Source: Nonlabens sp. Hel1_33_55
GTDB lineage: Bacteria; Bacteroidota; Bacteroidia; Flavobacteriales; Flavobacteriaceae
DNA: 64,000 nucleotides
Assembly (NCBI RefSeq): GCF_900101765.1
Contig: NZ_LT627735.1
Location: 124,001 to 188,000, forward strand
Direction: 5' to 3'
The notes below the pieces were generated by a model. That model worked only from the letters and a program-made list of their open reading frames with translations, was not told the DNA's origin and made no database searches. The position numbers were made by a program, and so were the translations under genes. Positions 42,836 to 51,054 of the stretch are shown piece by piece (positions within the stretch are counted from its first letter, which is position 1; each line of letters begins with the position of its first letter).

Positions 42836-42843
42836 CAAAATTA
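42836..42843 (-). promoter_or_regulatory. -7 promoter box next to a start codon (TAATTTTG)
   Basis: Minus strand TAATTTTGCAGC; only 5 nt separate it from the ATG at 42830, so the transcript would begin at or next to the start codon. Confidence 0.55.
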
Positions 42844-42966
42844 CGGATTCTGTAGGCATCGTAATAAATATTGGACTGCTATTGTACAATAAGCAGACTA
42901 GTTTAAAACTCTTTGAATTAGTAATGATCTAAAATTGTTACTTTGCAATTTAAACCTGAAGGGACC

Positions 42967-43719
42967 ATGCGCAGTGAGATATTTGTGAGTAGTACGCTTT
43001 CGCGAAAGCAGTTTCAAACAATCCTTGAATTATTTCACGAATCTGATCACAAGTTAGGCGACGACCGCAATGAAATTAAAATTATTGAATTTGAAGGTAA
43101 GCGATTGGTTGTTAAGTCCTTCAAAGTTCCCAATATAGTTAATCGCATCGCTTACCGTTTTTTTAGAAAATCCAAAGCAGAGCGATCCTATCTAAATGCT
43201 AATTATTTAAAAGAACACGGTATTGGCACTCCAGATCCTGTAGCTTTTTTAGAATATAGGAGTGCGCTGGGATTTTATGAAAGTTACTATGTAAGTGAGT
43301 ATACCGATCATGATTTTACCTTCCGGGAATTAATTCATGATAGTTCTATTGAGAATAAACAGGGAATACTTGAAGCCTTTACCCAGTTTGTCTTTAAAAT
43401 GCATGAGTCACAAATCTACTTTTTAGATAATTCACCAGGAAACACCTTGATATCAATCAAAGAAGGTAGCTATGAATTTGAACTGGTAGATTTGAACCGA
43501 ATGAAATTTTATGAAATCCCTGTAACTGATAGGCTTAAAAATTTTGAAAGACTGTCACCTCAAAAATGGATGTACGATATTATGGGCGCTACTTATGCAA
43601 AATTAGCTGGTCTGGAAAAGGACGATACGATTGAAACCATGTGGCATCATGCCAAAAAATTCAGACAGTATTTTCAGAACAAGAAGCGTTTGAAAAAGAA
43701 ATTTAAAAAATTCATCTAA
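42967..43719 (+). CDS. Kdo-kinase/WaaP-like lipopolysaccharide kinase
   Basis: A 250-residue protein of the LPS-kinase (KdkA/WaaP) group, which phosphorylates Kdo or heptose in the inner core using ATP. Seen are VVKSFKVPNIVNRIAYRFFRKSKAERSYLNANYL (the kinase Lys and Glu), FTFRELIHD, the catalytic-loop-like YFLDNSPGNTLI and LVDLNRMKF for the metal-binding Asp. The start is ATG 42967; an in-frame TTG at 42943 lies in an AT-rich promoter-like stretch. It is 1 bp from the glycosyltransferase gene downstream. The palindrome at 42996 encodes LSRK near the N-terminus. Confidence 0.82.
   Translation: MRSEIFVSSTLSRKQFQTILELFHESDHKLGDDRNEIKIIEFEGKRLVVKSFKVPNIVNRIAYRFFRKSKAERSYLNANYLKEHGIGTPDPVAFLEYRSALGFYESYYVSEYTDHDFTFRELIHDSSIENKQGILEAFTQFVFKMHESQIYFLDNSPGNTLISIKEGSYEFELVDLNRMKFYEIPVTDRLKNFERLSPQKWMYDIMGATYAKLAGLEKDDTIETMWHHAKKFRQYFQNKKRLKKKFKKFI
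42996..43009. repeat. GCTTTCGCGAAAGC palindrome, in the Kdo-kinase-like gene
   Basis: Perfect copy about 30 bp after the start codon; read as Leu-Ser-Arg-Lys. Confidence 0.9.
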
Positions 43720-43720
43720 T

Positions 43721-44560
43721 ATGAAGCTCAAAGAATGGCCATCGTCCCTTTACCAAAGTTACCGGTTGAAGAGGACCCACATTTCAAAACTTATTGATAG
43801 AGATGTACCAGAAATTGACGCTATCGTTTCCTTGACGTCCATACCATCACGATTGGAAACAATTCATATTACCTTGAAAAGCGTCATGTTGCAAGATTGC
43901 AAACCAAAGAAAATCGTTCTCTGGCTTCATGAAGACTTAAAAAATGATTTACCTAAATCATTGACTGACTTAACTCAAGGCTTTCTAGAAATAAGGTATT
44001 CAAAATATACATTCTCGCACAGAAAGTTGATTCATAGCGTCCTTGCATTTCCAGATGATATGATCATAACGGTAGATGACGATATCATATACCATCCAAC
44101 TACCTTGCGCAAACTATATGAAGCAGCGGTAAAAAATCCAAATAAGGTAACATCGCATCGAGGTCGTAATATATCTTTTGATAGCGCAGGAAAAGTGTTG
44201 CCCTATTCGAAATGGAACTACGCCAATAAGGAAACTGCAGATAAAAATTGGTTCATGCCTATAGGAGCCTTTACGGTGGCTTACCCAGCTGGAGTTTTGA
44301 GTAAACAAGTGAACGATGTTGATACCTTCATGAGAATCACACCCAAAAACGATGATCCATGGTTCAAGGTTATGGCTCTCTTGAATGGGAATAACAGTGT
44401 GATTTCTGGATACGACCTTCCAGAACCGACGCCTATTTCAGGAACTCAGAAGATTTCTCTTAAAAAAGTAAATGTTGATAGGGATTTCAATAGACAGCAA
44501 ATGGAAAATATATTGTCAGAGTTTCCAGAGCTGCGAAAACTAATCAATACCGCGTCGTAA
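43721..44560 (+). CDS. Glycosyltransferase, GT-A type
   Basis: A 279-residue cytoplasmic protein with a nucleotide-sugar transferase pattern: EIDAIVSLTSIPSRLETIHITLKSVMLQD near the N-terminus and MIITVDDDIIYHPTTLRKLY, whose DDD triad would bind metal and the sugar nucleotide. The middle and C-terminal parts (HRGRNISFDSAG, DPWFKVMALLNG) are less familiar, so sugar and linkage cannot be named. It forms an operon with the Kdo-kinase-like gene, and its last 21 bp overlap the end of the convergent glycosyltransferase gene. Confidence 0.8.
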   Translation: MKLKEWPSSLYQSYRLKRTHISKLIDRDVPEIDAIVSLTSIPSRLETIHITLKSVMLQDCKPKKIVLWLHEDLKNDLPKSLTDLTQGFLEIRYSKYTFSHRKLIHSVLAFPDDMIITVDDDIIYHPTTLRKLYEAAVKNPNKVTSHRGRNISFDSAGKVLPYSKWNYANKETADKNWFMPIGAFTVAYPAGVLSKQVNDVDTFMRITPKNDDPWFKVMALLNGNNSVISGYDLPEPTPISGTQKISLKKVNVDRDFNRQQMENILSEFPELRKLINTAS

Positions 44561-45304
44561 TAACCATAATTTTACGTAGCGCATAAAAACCATATAGCCG
44601 CGTAAATAGGCGATTGTTAACCCTACAAAACCATCAAGAAAACCTAATTGGATAAAGTAGTGCTTTGTAAAAGACCATAAAGGCTTGATGATAATGTGGA
44701 AACCAGTAATCTTACCGGTTTTTTCATCGTAGTCCTTTGCTTGATGGGAAGCGTATCGTTGGAGCTTTTTTATATGTGCATCCATACCAACATATTTATA
44801 GTGGGTCAGCTTATTTTTTAAAAAACCAACCGTACCATCTGCAACGATTTCTGAATGTACATGTTTGTCTGCGTAGCGACACTTTGATTTTTTAAAGAAT
44901 CTGATGACCTTATCATTTCTCCAACCGCTATAACGCACCTGTTTACCCATGAAAAAATTGAGTCGACCTATCCAGTATCCTACATGAGGCTGGTTATCAA
45001 TGTTTTCAAAAAGCGTTATGATTTCCTCCTTTAAGGCAGGAGTTACTCGTTCATCTGAATCTACTAGTAAAATCCATTCATTTTTAGCTTGAGGAATAGC
45101 CCAATTTTTTTGACTTGCACTATGGATGTATTCTCTTACCAATAGCTTATCAATATATGGTTGGGCTAATTCAACCGTATTGTCTGTACTGTTGCTATCT
45201 ACTAAAATTACCTCGTCACAAAATTCAACCGTTTTAAGTACCTCGACTATATTGTGAGCCTCGTTAAAACAGGGAACTATGGCTGATATCTTGTATTTGA
45301 GCAT
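44540..45304 (-). CDS. GT2-family glycosyltransferase, WaaE/LgtF-like
   Basis: A 254-residue family-2 glycosyltransferase: ISAIVPCFNEAHNIVEVLKTVEFCDEVILVDSNSTDNTVELA, then WAIPQAKNEWILLVDSDERVTPAL (the DxD motif) and GYWIGRLNFFMGKQVRYSGW. This matches the WaaE/LgtF group, which adds glucose to inner-core heptose; a role in lipooligosaccharide core synthesis fits the adjacent Kdo-kinase-like gene. A hydrophobic C-terminal helix (KHYFIQLGFLDGFVGLTIAYLRGYMVF) may associate with the membrane. A TATTTTTG box lies 22 nt before the start. Confidence 0.9.
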   Translation of the reverse strand: MLKYKISAIVPCFNEAHNIVEVLKTVEFCDEVILVDSNSTDNTVELAQPYIDKLLVREYIHSASQKNWAIPQAKNEWILLVDSDERVTPALKEEIITLFENIDNQPHVGYWIGRLNFFMGKQVRYSGWRNDKVIRFFKKSKCRYADKHVHSEIVADGTVGFLKNKLTHYKYVGMDAHIKKLQRYASHQAKDYDEKTGKITGFHIIIKPLWSFTKHYFIQLGFLDGFVGLTIAYLRGYMVFMRYVKLWLLRRGID

Positions 45305-45326
45305 GAAAAGAAATTCTCTTTGCGAA

Positions 45327-45334
45327 CAAAAATA
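45327..45334 (-). promoter_or_regulatory. -7 promoter box of the WaaE-like gene (TATTTTTG)
   Basis: Minus strand TATTTTTG, 22 nt upstream of the ATG at 45304; no clear -33 TTG. Confidence 0.5.
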
Positions 45335-45392
45335 AACTTGTTACTGACTTCTCCTACATGTATTGCGTATTTTTCCCGAAATTTGTTAGCCA

Positions 45393-46247
45393 ATGGTTGA
45401 AGACCCTATCATATCTGTAATTATTAGTACTTATAACTCCCTGGAATGGCTAAAGAAAACGCTGTGGAGTTATGAGCAGCAAATTTTTAGAAATTTTGAG
45501 CTGGTTATAGCCGATGATGGTTCTAATGAGGAGACTGCTAATTTTTTAAAAAACTATACCTCTGAGACCGATAGAAATGTGATTCATGTATGGCATGAGG
45601 ATAATGGTTTTCAGAAAAGTGCTATTCTCAACAAAGCACTACTTGCTTGTAATGCAGAATACATCGTAATGAGTGATGGCGACTGCCTTGCTCGTGAAGA
45701 TTTTCTTCAAGTGCATTATGAAAGGCGCAAACCAGAATATTTTCTTTCTGGTGGATATTATAAGCTTCCACTAGAACTATCAAAGAAGATCTCCAAAGAT
45801 GATATTCTAACTCAAAAATGTTTTGATTTAGCCTGGCTCAAAAGAAATGGATTACCAGAAAGCTATAAGTCACAAAAACTCACCGCAGGTTTTGTTCAGG
45901 CGAATATCATGGAAAAACTTACACCGACAAATGCTAGCTGGAATGGTCATAATTCTAGTGGATGGAAAACCGACCTTCTTGCTGTAAACGGCTTTGATGA
46001 GCGCATGCAATATGGTGGTCAGGATCGTGAGTTAGGAGAACGCCTCTTTAATCACGGTATAAAATCTATTCAAATAAGATACAGTGCGATTTGTCTGCAT
46101 CTAGATCATGAACGCGGCTACAAGAACACCGAATCTATTGAAAAAAATAAGGCGATACGTAAGAATACAAAGACCACAAAATCAGACTTTACAGATTACG
46201 GTGTGGTGAAAAATTCAGTTGAAGAATCTTCAACAAGCAGTAGTTAG
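45393..46247 (+). CDS. GT2-family glycosyltransferase with galactosyltransferase-type C-terminus
   Basis: A 284-residue glycosyltransferase. The N-terminal GT-A half has ISVIISTYNSLEWLKKTLWSYEQQ, FELVIADDGSNEET and IVMSDGDCLAREDF (DxD). The C-terminal half has NGFDERMQYGGQDRELGERLFNHGI and CLHLDHERGY, the Glyco_transf_7C signature seen in beta-galactosyl and N-acetylgalactosaminyl transferases. Probably builds cell-surface polysaccharide or lipooligosaccharide. Divergent from the WaaE-like gene. Confidence 0.9.
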   Translation: MVEDPIISVIISTYNSLEWLKKTLWSYEQQIFRNFELVIADDGSNEETANFLKNYTSETDRNVIHVWHEDNGFQKSAILNKALLACNAEYIVMSDGDCLAREDFLQVHYERRKPEYFLSGGYYKLPLELSKKISKDDILTQKCFDLAWLKRNGLPESYKSQKLTAGFVQANIMEKLTPTNASWNGHNSSGWKTDLLAVNGFDERMQYGGQDRELGERLFNHGIKSIQIRYSAICLHLDHERGYKNTESIEKNKAIRKNTKTTKSDFTDYGVVKNSVEESSTSSS

Positions 46248-46331
46248 AGTGTAGCAATCAGTAACTTATTTATGATTTTATCTTTTGAAAAAAAGAAAGG
46301 AATCAGTGGACGACTCGAATTAAATCAGGCT

Positions 46332-47267
46332 TTAGCTTGTTCTTTTTCTTAGCCAATTAATAAAGAAATCTAAGGTTTTTTCAGGACACTGATCTAGACT
46401 TTGTAAACCCATAAATAGCTTCTCTGCAGTTTTATTTTCCAATTTGTATTTATACCACCACAACGGTTTTTTATAAGATCTGAAATAGACCAACCTTAGG
46501 TCACTTTCCAGATAACAGGTTTCGTTTTTAATTTCAAGATGATTGGATAGGCCTTGTGGTAAAAACTGAGTTTTCTTTCTAAACCTATGCTTGATATTTT
46601 CTAAAAACTCATTCTTGTTTTCTGAAAAGTAATTTGCCAACGTAGATTTTCTCAAAGGATGCGGCGTGTGTCTAAAGTTATAATACTTAGACATTCCGGC
46701 TCGTTTTGCAGAACTTTGTTGAGCGTACTTATGACCAAACCTTTGTTTGGAGAACTTCTTATAGAAAATATTTTCATCAAAATTCAACCATTTTCCGCGT
46801 AAGACTGGAAGTCCGTTTCTGAAAAAATCTGTAGGTTTCGTTTCATTGATGATAAAGAAATCATCATTCATATAGATGAAATGCTCCGCAAGATTTGGTA
46901 TCCTGTGTATGCAGCTCTCTATAGATCTATTGTTGAAAGTAGGAAGGAACTCTTCGTATCCTTGAAAAATTTCCTTGTGGTCTACGATCACCACCTTATC
47001 GTAATTGTTTCGGGAAGTTTTGTTTTTATAGAAGTTCGGGATTTGATCATCGGTTACTATGAAAATGTTTCTAATGAATGGTGCAAACTTCAATATGGAA
47101 TTGACCGTAAAATCAATTTCATTGACTTGATCGAACCTAGTTCTAAAACCTTCTTCATTTATTTTAGAAGTCACCTCTAGATAGGGAAGCATTTTTTGTC
47201 GGTGCTTCTCATCATTACCATCTACCCATAAAATGACAGCATCTATAATGGTATCTGTATCAGTCAT
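46332..47267 (-). CDS. Stealth-family sugar-phosphate transferase
   Basis: A 311-residue protein of the Stealth family, relatives of the N-acetylglucosamine-1-phosphotransferase of eukaryotes. Region 1 is IDAVILWVDGNDEKHRQKM, region 2 RTRFDQVNEIDFTVNSILKFAPFIRNIFIVTDDQ, and the later HFIYMNDDFFIINETKPTDFF. Such enzymes transfer sugar-1-phosphate to surface polysaccharides. No signal peptide; cytoplasmic face of the membrane. It follows the TupA-like gene with a 49-bp gap and is probably in the same unit. Confidence 0.88.
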   Translation of the reverse strand: MTDTDTIIDAVILWVDGNDEKHRQKMLPYLEVTSKINEEGFRTRFDQVNEIDFTVNSILKFAPFIRNIFIVTDDQIPNFYKNKTSRNNYDKVVIVDHKEIFQGYEEFLPTFNNRSIESCIHRIPNLAEHFIYMNDDFFIINETKPTDFFRNGLPVLRGKWLNFDENIFYKKFSKQRFGHKYAQQSSAKRAGMSKYYNFRHTPHPLRKSTLANYFSENKNEFLENIKHRFRKKTQFLPQGLSNHLEIKNETCYLESDLRLVYFRSYKKPLWWYKYKLENKTAEKLFMGLQSLDQCPEKTLDFFINWLRKRTS

Positions 47268-47316
47268 AGATATGGAATAATCAATTTTATATTGAAGTGA
47301 GTATATTCAAGTTTTA

Positions 47317-48231
47317 CTACGGGAATTTAGTAATAGGCTCCTTTTTATTATTGAGCTCTGGTAAGACAAAATAATCACCTACGATCTTATTATATTTTTC
47401 TGGAAGCCATTTAAGTCTCGCGTCTGCTGGGTATAGAGTAAGTTCTCCAAAAATTGTTTTCCCATCAATAGAATAAAAATCAACTCTTACAAAAGGTAGG
47501 TTTTCAGATAGTTTGGTAGCTAGCCTTATCATTTCTGCAAGATTACTTGGCTTTTCAATCGCTTCAGCTTCATTGTCATGAAGTGTTTCATGACCGAATG
47601 GTAGTAGATTAAAATTTACATCATAAGTGGTGTGATTGTGACCTGTAAATCGATCTAAGTGAGCCGTGAAGAACTTGATTTCTCCGTTAAAACAATAAAA
47701 CTTGTAATCGACTAAAAATGACCTTCCTTCTTCTTCAAGAAATTTCTCTACGACAATTCTAGGTTCAATATCCTTATAGGCCCATTCTTGACCCTTGCGG
47801 TAATACTGATTTATTCCCAGCCACTTGTTGAGTTTCTTTATGGTTTTTTCTCTATCCAGATTTGATTTATCGCTTACTATAATATTAAAGCCACTAGCGT
47901 GTGTCGCTTTAATGACAAACCTGTCAGGCAATTCATCAAACGGAATTTCCTCACCTTTTTTATAAACTCCGTAAAGCTCATTGAGATATTCTGAACCGAT
48001 TTTTTCCTCAACGTAGGCTCTAACGGCATATTTGTCTGCTAGTTGGTTTAAAATTTTTGGATGATAAAAAACCTTGTACCATTCTAATTTTTCATTGAAT
48101 TCGACTGGATTTTCAAGATCCATTTTCTTTCTTGAAAAATACTCATAATGACATTTTACGTAAAATTTTGGTGGTAGCCAGCGCATCTTTCTTAAGGTAC
48201 GCATTGCAAAATGTCTAAGCATGTTTGGCAT
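47317..48231 (-). CDS. TupA-like ATP-grasp protein (surface-polymer synthesis)
   Basis: A 304-residue ATP-grasp enzyme of the TupA type, named after teichuronopeptide synthesis. Seen are LADKYAVRAYVEEKIGSEYLNELYGVY, FVIKATHASGFNIIVSDK (nucleotide-binding), PRIVVEKFLEEEG and VRVDFYSIDGKTIFGELTLYPA with the metal-binding Glu. Members occur in capsule and lipopolysaccharide loci and probably attach an amino acid or other acid group. It leads a unit with the Stealth gene, downstream of dapD. Confidence 0.88.
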   Translation of the reverse strand: MPNMLRHFAMRTLRKMRWLPPKFYVKCHYEYFSRKKMDLENPVEFNEKLEWYKVFYHPKILNQLADKYAVRAYVEEKIGSEYLNELYGVYKKGEEIPFDELPDRFVIKATHASGFNIIVSDKSNLDREKTIKKLNKWLGINQYYRKGQEWAYKDIEPRIVVEKFLEEEGRSFLVDYKFYCFNGEIKFFTAHLDRFTGHNHTTYDVNFNLLPFGHETLHDNEAEAIEKPSNLAEMIRLATKLSENLPFVRVDFYSIDGKTIFGELTLYPADARLKWLPEKYNKIVGDYFVLPELNNKKEPITKFP

Positions 48232-48285
48232 TTTCTGTCTTAATCAAGATTAAGTTTTAATTCGAAATAGTATTTACTGAATGGT

Positions 48286-49101
48286 TTACACCGCTACATT
48301 ATACTCGCGCAATGCATCATTGAGTGAGGTTTTTTTATTGGTGCTTTCCTTACGGGTTCCTATAATCAATGCACAAGGAACATTGAATGTACCAGCAGGA
48401 AATTCTTTAGCATAGCTTCCTGGAATTACTACAGATCTTGCAGGAACGACACCTTTCATTTCTTTGGGCTCATCACCGGTTACATCAATAATCTTTGTGC
48501 TTGCGGTAAGTACAACGTTTGCACCTAGAACAGCTTCTTTCTCTACTCGTACACCTTCCACAACAATACATCTGGATCCTATAAAAGCATTGTCTTCTAT
48601 AATTACTGGAGCAGCTTGTAATGGTTCCAAAACACCACCAATACCAACACCACCGCTAAGGTGAACGTTTGCACCTATCTGGGCACAACTTCCTACAGTT
48701 GCCCAAGTGTCCACCATTGTACCTTCATCAATATGAGCACCTATGTTGACGTAACTAGGCATTAAAATAACACCTTTGGAAATGTAGGCTCCATGTCTTG
48801 CTACAGCATGAGGTACCACTCTAATTCCCTTGTCTTTATAGCCTGTTTTCAATGGTATTTTATCATGAAATTCTAGTGGGCCACATTCTATGGTTTCCAT
48901 TTTTTGAATTGGGAAATAAAGCACCACGGCTTTTTTTACCCATTCATTTACCTGCCATCCATCGTCATTTGGTTGGGCTACTCGCAGCTCGCCACTATCC
49001 AATAGGTCAACTACATTGCGTATCGCGTCCTGAGTTACTTTGTTTTCTAAAAGCGTGCGGTCTTCCCACGCGTTCTCGATGATATTTTTTATCTGTTCCA
49101 A
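48286..49101 (-). CDS. dapD: Tetrahydrodipicolinate N-succinyltransferase (DapD)
   Basis: A 271-residue left-handed beta-helix enzyme of lysine and diaminopimelate synthesis, using succinyl-CoA. The helical repeats run through residues 105-215 (YISKGVILMPSYVNIGAHID, GTMVDTWATVGSCAQIGANVHLSGGVGIGG). The N-terminus MEQIKNIIENAWEDR aligns with known DapD, which places the start at a TTG codon (49099-49101); no ATG is available. A TATCTTTG box lies 19 nt upstream. It is the first gene on the minus strand before the surface-glycan genes. Confidence 0.95.
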   Translation of the reverse strand: MEQIKNIIENAWEDRTLLENKVTQDAIRNVVDLLDSGELRVAQPNDDGWQVNEWVKKAVVLYFPIQKMETIECGPLEFHDKIPLKTGYKDKGIRVVPHAVARHGAYISKGVILMPSYVNIGAHIDEGTMVDTWATVGSCAQIGANVHLSGGVGIGGVLEPLQAAPVIIEDNAFIGSRCIVVEGVRVEKEAVLGANVVLTASTKIIDVTGDEPKEMKGVVPARSVVIPGSYAKEFPAGTFNVPCALIIGTRKESTNKKTSLNDALREYNVAV

Positions 49102-49120
49102 AAAATTGTGCTTTAAAATT

Positions 49121-49128
49121 CAAAGATA
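49121..49128 (-). promoter_or_regulatory. dapD -7 promoter box (TATCTTTG)
   Basis: Minus strand TATCTTTG, 19 nt before the TTG start; it helps to fix that start. Confidence 0.55.
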
Positions 49129-49178
49129 AACCCTTAAACCGAATTAGAAACCCCATTCAAGAACTGCGCTATAATGCC

Positions 49179-49186
49179 TATTTTTG
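49179..49186 (+). promoter_or_regulatory. -7 promoter box at the ruvX start (TATTTTTG)
   Basis: TATTTTTGCAAA; 6 nt separate it from the ATG at 49193, implying a leaderless or nearly leaderless transcript. Confidence 0.55.
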
Positions 49187-49192
49187 CAAAAT

Positions 49193-49606
49193 ATGGGACG
49201 CATCATGGCGATTGATTACGGGAAAAAGCGCACGGGAATAGCCGTCACTGATCCCTTGCAGATCATCGCATCAGGTCTGTGTACCGTACCCACTTGGGAG
49301 CTTAACAAATGGTTGGAAGACTATATGTTGCAGGAAGATATAGATACGATTGTCATAGGTGAGCCCAAGCAAATGGATTATACAGATAGTGAGTTGGGTG
49401 GCGTGATTAACGCTTTCGCGAAAGCGTTACAAATTAAAAACCCTGCTATCAAGATAGAACGCATGGATGAGCGTTTTACCTCAAAGATGGCTTTCCAAAC
49501 CATGATTGATAGTGGTCTCAACAAGAAACAGCGTCGTAATAAGGCGCTCGTCGATGAGATTGCTGCGACCATCATCCTTCAATCCTATATGGACAGAATT
49601 AGATAA
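49193..49606 (+). CDS. ruvX: Putative pre-16S rRNA nuclease / Holliday junction resolvase YqgF (RuvX)
   Basis: A 137-residue RNase H-like nuclease of the YqgF family, implicated in 16S rRNA 5'-end processing and in Holliday-junction resolution. Motifs are MGRIMAIDYGKKRTGIAVTDP (first catalytic Asp), TIVIGEPKQMD and MDERFTSKMA with the acidic residue, and KALVDEIAATIILQSYM. The ATG at 49193 gives the usual N-terminus. It leads a unit with def (18 bp apart). The palindrome at 49412 encodes AFAKA in the third helix region. Confidence 0.94.
   Translation: MGRIMAIDYGKKRTGIAVTDPLQIIASGLCTVPTWELNKWLEDYMLQEDIDTIVIGEPKQMDYTDSELGGVINAFAKALQIKNPAIKIERMDERFTSKMAFQTMIDSGLNKKQRRNKALVDEIAATIILQSYMDRIR
49412..49425. 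repeat. GCTTTCGCGAAAGC palindrome, in ruvX
   Basis: Perfect copy read as Ala-Phe-Ala-Lys-Ala. Confidence 0.9.
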
Positions 49607-49624
49607 GAACTGAAAAAGACAACA

Positions 49625-50215
49625 ATGATTTTACCTATAGTTGCTTATGGTGATCCAGTATTGCGCAAGGAAGCGCAAGAGATTACTCCAGAATATCCCG
49701 ATTTGAAAGAAACTATCGATAATATGTGGGAAACTATGTATAATGCTGCCGGTGTAGGACTTGCAGCGCCACAAGTTGGTTTACCCATAAGAATGTTTAT
49801 GGTGGACACAGAGCCGTTTAGCGATGATCCTGACCTCACTGAAGCCGAACAAAAAGAACTAGCTGGTTTCAAGAAAGCATTTATCAATGCTCAAATTATT
49901 GAAGAAACCGGTGACGAGTGGTCCTTCAATGAAGGTTGCTTAAGTATTCCTAATGTGCGTGAGGACGTTTTTAGACCAGAGAAAGTTACCATTGAATATC
50001 AAGATGAAAATTTTGATACGCATACTGATACCTATGACGGTCTAATAGCTAGGGTCATTCAGCATGAATATGATCATATTGAGGGAATATTGTTTACAGA
50101 CAAAATTTCTAGCCTTAAGAAGCGTTTGATCAAGAACAAACTGAATAATATTTCAAAAGGGAAGACCAGTGTGGATTATCGCATGCGTTTTCCAGACGCA
50201 AAAGGCCGTAGATAA
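49625..50215 (+). CDS. def: Peptide deformylase
   Basis: A 196-residue metal hydrolase that removes the N-formyl group from nascent proteins. All three motifs are present: GVGLAAPQVGL (motif 1), EGCLSIPNV (motif 2, metal-binding Cys) and VIQHEYDHIEGI (motif 3, HExxH). It lies 18 bp after ruvX. A DUF5606 gene follows 43 bp later but has its own promoter box. Essential housekeeping enzyme. Confidence 0.97.
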   Translation: MILPIVAYGDPVLRKEAQEITPEYPDLKETIDNMWETMYNAAGVGLAAPQVGLPIRMFMVDTEPFSDDPDLTEAEQKELAGFKKAFINAQIIEETGDEWSFNEGCLSIPNVREDVFRPEKVTIEYQDENFDTHTDTYDGLIARVIQHEYDHIEGILFTDKISSLKKRLIKNKLNNISKGKTSVDYRMRFPDAKGRR

Positions 50216-50226
50216 CCTTGGTTTTA

Positions 50227-50234
50227 TATATTTG
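50227..50234 (+). promoter_or_regulatory. -7 promoter box of the DUF5606 gene (TATATTTG)
   Basis: TATATTTGCGAC, 24 nt before the ATG at 50259. Confidence 0.5.
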
Positions 50235-50258
50235 CGACCGCTTTAAAAGAAAAAGAAT

Positions 50259-50666
50259 ATGAGTTTAGACAGCATTTTATCCATTACTGGAAAGCAAGGA
50301 TTATATAAATTGAAGACAAAAGCGCGCAGCGGCTTTGTAGTTGAGTCTTTGATTGACAATAAGACTTCCATTATAGGGATGAGTCATAACGTGAGTGTAT
50401 TGAAGGATATCTCTATCTATACCTATGAAGCTGAAGTTCCTCTAAAGGAAGTTTTCAATAAGATTGCCGATAAGGAAAACAAAGGTGCCGCTATAAGTCA
50501 CAAGGCTTCTAAAGATGAACTAAGCAACTATTTTAATGAGGTTTTACCAGAATACGATGAAGATCGTGTCTATGCCAGTGACATAAAAAAAGTAGTACAG
50601 TGGTATAATATTCTCCAAGAAAATGATTTACTCGCTGGACTTTCAGAAAAAGACGAGGAAGAATAG
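50259..50666 (+). CDS. DUF5606 protein
   Basis: A 135-residue cytoplasmic protein of a family restricted to Bacteroidota: LDSILSITGKQGLYKLKTKARSGFVVESLIDNKTS, then VLKDISIYTYEAEVPLKEVFNKI and a C-terminal helical region (VYASDIKKVVQWYNILQENDLL) ending in an acidic tail (SEKDEEE). No function is known. Conserved linkage to def is likely but cannot be shown here. Terminator follows. Confidence 0.85.
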   Translation: MSLDSILSITGKQGLYKLKTKARSGFVVESLIDNKTSIIGMSHNVSVLKDISIYTYEAEVPLKEVFNKIADKENKGAAISHKASKDELSNYFNEVLPEYDEDRVYASDIKKVVQWYNILQENDLLAGLSEKDEEE

Positions 50667-50687
50667 AGAAGTACTCAATGATATTTG

Positions 50688-50720
50688 AAATGCCTTTTCA
50701 TTTTATGGAGAGGCATTTTT
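50688..50720 (+). terminator. Terminator of the DUF5606 gene
   Basis: AAATGCCT and AGGCATTT flank a 13-nt loop, with a T-run. Confidence 0.7.
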
Positions 50721-50942
50721 GTTTGTGTCAAGCTTAGACTTTGATGATTAATAAACCAAGTTCCAAGTTCCAAGAATCGTTTAAAAGCTCCAAACTATTC
50801 GATTTATAATCAAACCATAATTCATAGGATGCTCTATAAATATTAAGGCTAGCATTAATTACTGATCAATGAAAATTTGAAATCAATCAAGGATCAAATG
50901 CCTTTAAAAAAGATCTATTTCAATACGAATCATCTGCAAAGA

Positions 50943-50965
50943 AAAAAACCACGGCTTCGGGTTTT
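50943..50965 (-). terminator. Possible terminator of the DUF6048 gene
   Basis: On the minus strand AAAACC and GGTTTT form a short stem before seven T, 90 bp beyond the stop at 51055. Confidence 0.35.
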
Positions 50966-51054
50966 CACCTTGAACTGAGAACTGCGATTGAAAACTAAGA
51001 ATTCAGTACTGAGAACTGCGAGTGTCAAACGGAATTGCAAACTAACCTTAAAGC

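Larger units (their letters stand above)
50667..51054. other. Gene-free interval with short direct repeats
   Basis: After the terminator the interval holds a 7-bp tandem repeat (CCAAGTT, 2.7 copies, 50756-50774) and two copies of ACTGAGAACTGCGA (50974-50987 and 51008-51021, period 34 bp). The sequence between looks like degraded copies of the same words (GAAAACTAAGAATTC, GGAATTGCAAAC). No reading frame. Confidence 0.6.
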
